From: Plumapathes pennacea
Taxonomy: Eukaryota; Cnidaria; Anthozoa; Antipatharia; Myriopathidae
DNA: 64,000 nucleotides
NCBI GenBank assembly: GCA_964036295.1
Contig: OZ038463.1
Span: 12,639,274-12,703,273, forward strand
Direction: 5' to 3'
Shown here: piece by piece, positions 62,266 to 64,000 of the stretch
Position numbering within the stretch: the stretch's first letter is position 1
Layout of the letters: every line of letters starts with the position of its first letter
Notes under the pieces: generated by a model
The model's database searches: none
What the model saw: the letters and a program-made list of their open reading frames with translations, nothing else
What the model was told of the DNA's origin: nothing
Position numbers and translations under genes: made by a program

Positions 62266-64000
62266 CTGCAATAAATAAATCAGAAATAAGAATTATAATA
62301 AACTAAGAACAAAAATAGAAAGAATAAAATAAGAATAAAATACAAAAATAATATGAGATAAAAGAAAATACTAATTTAAATCAAATAAGATATTGGATGA
62401 AAATAGAAATAAAAATGAGAATGGCAATCAGAAGAAAAATAATAATGAGAATAAAATGAGACTAGCATAAGATTATAAGAATATTTACTAAAGAATAAAA
62501 CTAACTTAAGAATAAAATGAGAATAAAACTAATAATATGAATATACCAAAAGCAAGAAAAAGAACAAAATTAAAATTATTATTATTATTATCACATTATC
62601 ACATGCAAACCACTAATAACTAATTATTAGTGGTTTGCATGTGGTGTCATGTAAAATTATCTTGGAAGTTATGCATTCTACAAATTAAACCAATATATTT
62701 TATTTTCATTGTATTTTCATTGTATTTCTAGAATACCATAAAGTTAAGCCTCCATGCAAGTTCTGGGCAGATATGAACTTTCTATCAATAATGATGGATG
62801 TTTTAAGTTCATAACAACAAGGCTGTGTGTCACGCTTTCTGCTGCAAGAATCCCAATGTTTGTGTGTGAATTCACTGTTTAAATTCTGGAATCCATTAAA
62901 AAGTGGAGGGAAAACAATTCCAAGCAACACAGAATCAAATTAACGTCCAAATCAGCTTTAGTTCATGCCACAAGAAAAAGCCATCTTGGCCAGTGTACTG
63001 AAGCTACACTAACATGGTAGAACAATACATAGAGGATATTACATGGCAGCGTGAAGATATGAATTTTATTTTCGAGTGCTAAAAGCAATATTTTACGAAC
63101 GAGCGCTTCGCGAGTGAGGAAAATATTGTTTTCACCATGAGAAAATAAAATCCATATCTTCAAGCCACCGTGTAATTTTCTTTTTATTATATTAGACACG
63201 AGTGTTTTACGAGAAATTGCACAAACAACCGTGAAAAAGTGGGAAATGATGCCAACAATATCCTCACTAGTGAGGATATGGAAAATATGCCACTCAGGTC
63301 CCGGATGTAGTTTCGTATGGATTTTACACACGGTATATTTTCCAGTAAAACACTCCATGTCTATATAATAAAAAGCCCTATTATTTCGTTAGAGATAAAG
63401 TCTCGATAAACTCACAATGCAGTGTGCAATTTATATATAATTTTGCCTGGTGATGTATTTTTAACATATCTATCAATTCGAGATCTATTAACCTATATTT
63501 GAGGTTTCCAGTGGTTATGGAAATTGGTCATATTTTTTCACATTTTTAGTACAGAAATAGCAGGAAATGGCATTTCTAGAGCCAAATCTCAAAATGTATG
63601 TTGCTCCCTGGCAGTGCTTATATATATGTCAATAATGTTATGCACTTATCATTGGCTTTTCCAGGGGTCGACCCCCAGGACACTCCCTTGACACCCCTGG
63701 GATTAGCAGGGGATTAGTCGCCTTTGGATACATTATTTTCCCCGTGGGGTAGGGGCATTATACATCTTTGGTAACGAACAACTAAAACCCCCGGGGATGC
63801 CCCCACGGGATTTGTCCCGGGTAGTTCAGCAGTATTACACACTCACGTGGCAACTTTCCTGCCTTGTGGACCTTGTCCCCTTTGTTTTGCAAAAACTGTT
63901 TTCTTTCATGGACTGATTTTGCTGATATAACAAGTATTTTCAAGCAAAATGCATGGGACATTAACAGAGTGAAGAGAAAGGCCATAGTGGCTGAAGGTTT
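62266..64000. other. Upstream intron of the CCDC102-like gene, no exon seen
   Basis: AT-rich, with AAAATAA-rich low complexity at 62,280-62,580, an inverted pair ATGCAAACCACTAATAACTA / TAATTATTAGTGGTTTGCAT at 62603-62641, the MITE copy 3 at 63026, and a GC-rich palindromic repeat near 63664-63840 (GGGGTCGACCCC; CCCCCGGGGATGCCCCC). Confidence 0.45.
63026..63370 (+). mobile_element. Foldback MITE with central 18-bp palindrome, copy 3
   Basis: ACATAGAGGATATTACATGG at the left, TGTCTATATAATA at the right, with ATCCTCACTAGTGAGGAT inside and the GAAGATATGAATTTTATTTT hairpin arm. Same orientation as copy 1. Confidence 0.87.

Overview
This is a eukaryotic nuclear window. Genes are split by many GT-AG introns, the DNA is AT-rich, and there are many MITE-like repeats, a CR1/L2-type LINE and BEL/Pao retrotransposon remains. 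Divergence of the encoded proteins from vertebrate orthologues, with intact families and deep intron structure, together with the repeat families, suggests an anthozoan cnidarian, most likely a stony coral. That taxon is an inference. All gene models below were spliced by hand; exon phases were checked to be consistent and the joined frames are open.

Left part (1-10,060): the 5' part of a GABARAPL2/GATE-16 gene on the minus strand (autophagy and Golgi ubiquitin-like protein; last exon outside the window), then a complete OTUD6B-type OTU deubiquitinase on plus (10 exons), then a 5'-truncated non-LTR retrotransposon ending in an (ATA)n tract.

Middle (11,950-32,360): cytosolic-type lysyl-tRNA synthetase (KARS1) on minus in 16 exons, head-to-head with NDUFAF6 (mitochondrial complex I assembly, squalene/phytoene synthase fold) on plus in 10 exons, about 440 bp apart. 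Convergent with NDUFAF6 is a four-exon minus-strand gene encoding an unusual 415-residue protein: Cys-rich N-terminus, F-box, CxxC linker and a UBE2D-like E2 domain whose active-site cysteine position is glycine. This is the most unusual gene in the window.

Right part (32,400-64,000): decayed BEL/Pao sequence on minus; a minus-strand ankyrin-repeat/acidic-repeat/coiled-coil gene spread over 13 kb, with a second, dead BEL/Pao element lying antisense in its largest intron; a pseudogene copy of its coiled-coil exons; a repeat-rich intergenic stretch; and the 3' part of a CCDC102-like coiled-coil gene that continues past the right edge.

Four genes concern ubiquitin or ubiquitin-like chemistry (GABARAPL2, OTUD6B, the F-box/E2 protein) or housekeeping translation and respiration (KARS1, NDUFAF6). 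No operon is implied; the close linkage of GABARAPL2 and KARS1 recalls the human 16q23 neighbourhood. Several start codons lie in TISU-like contexts, which suits housekeeping genes with short 5' leaders.
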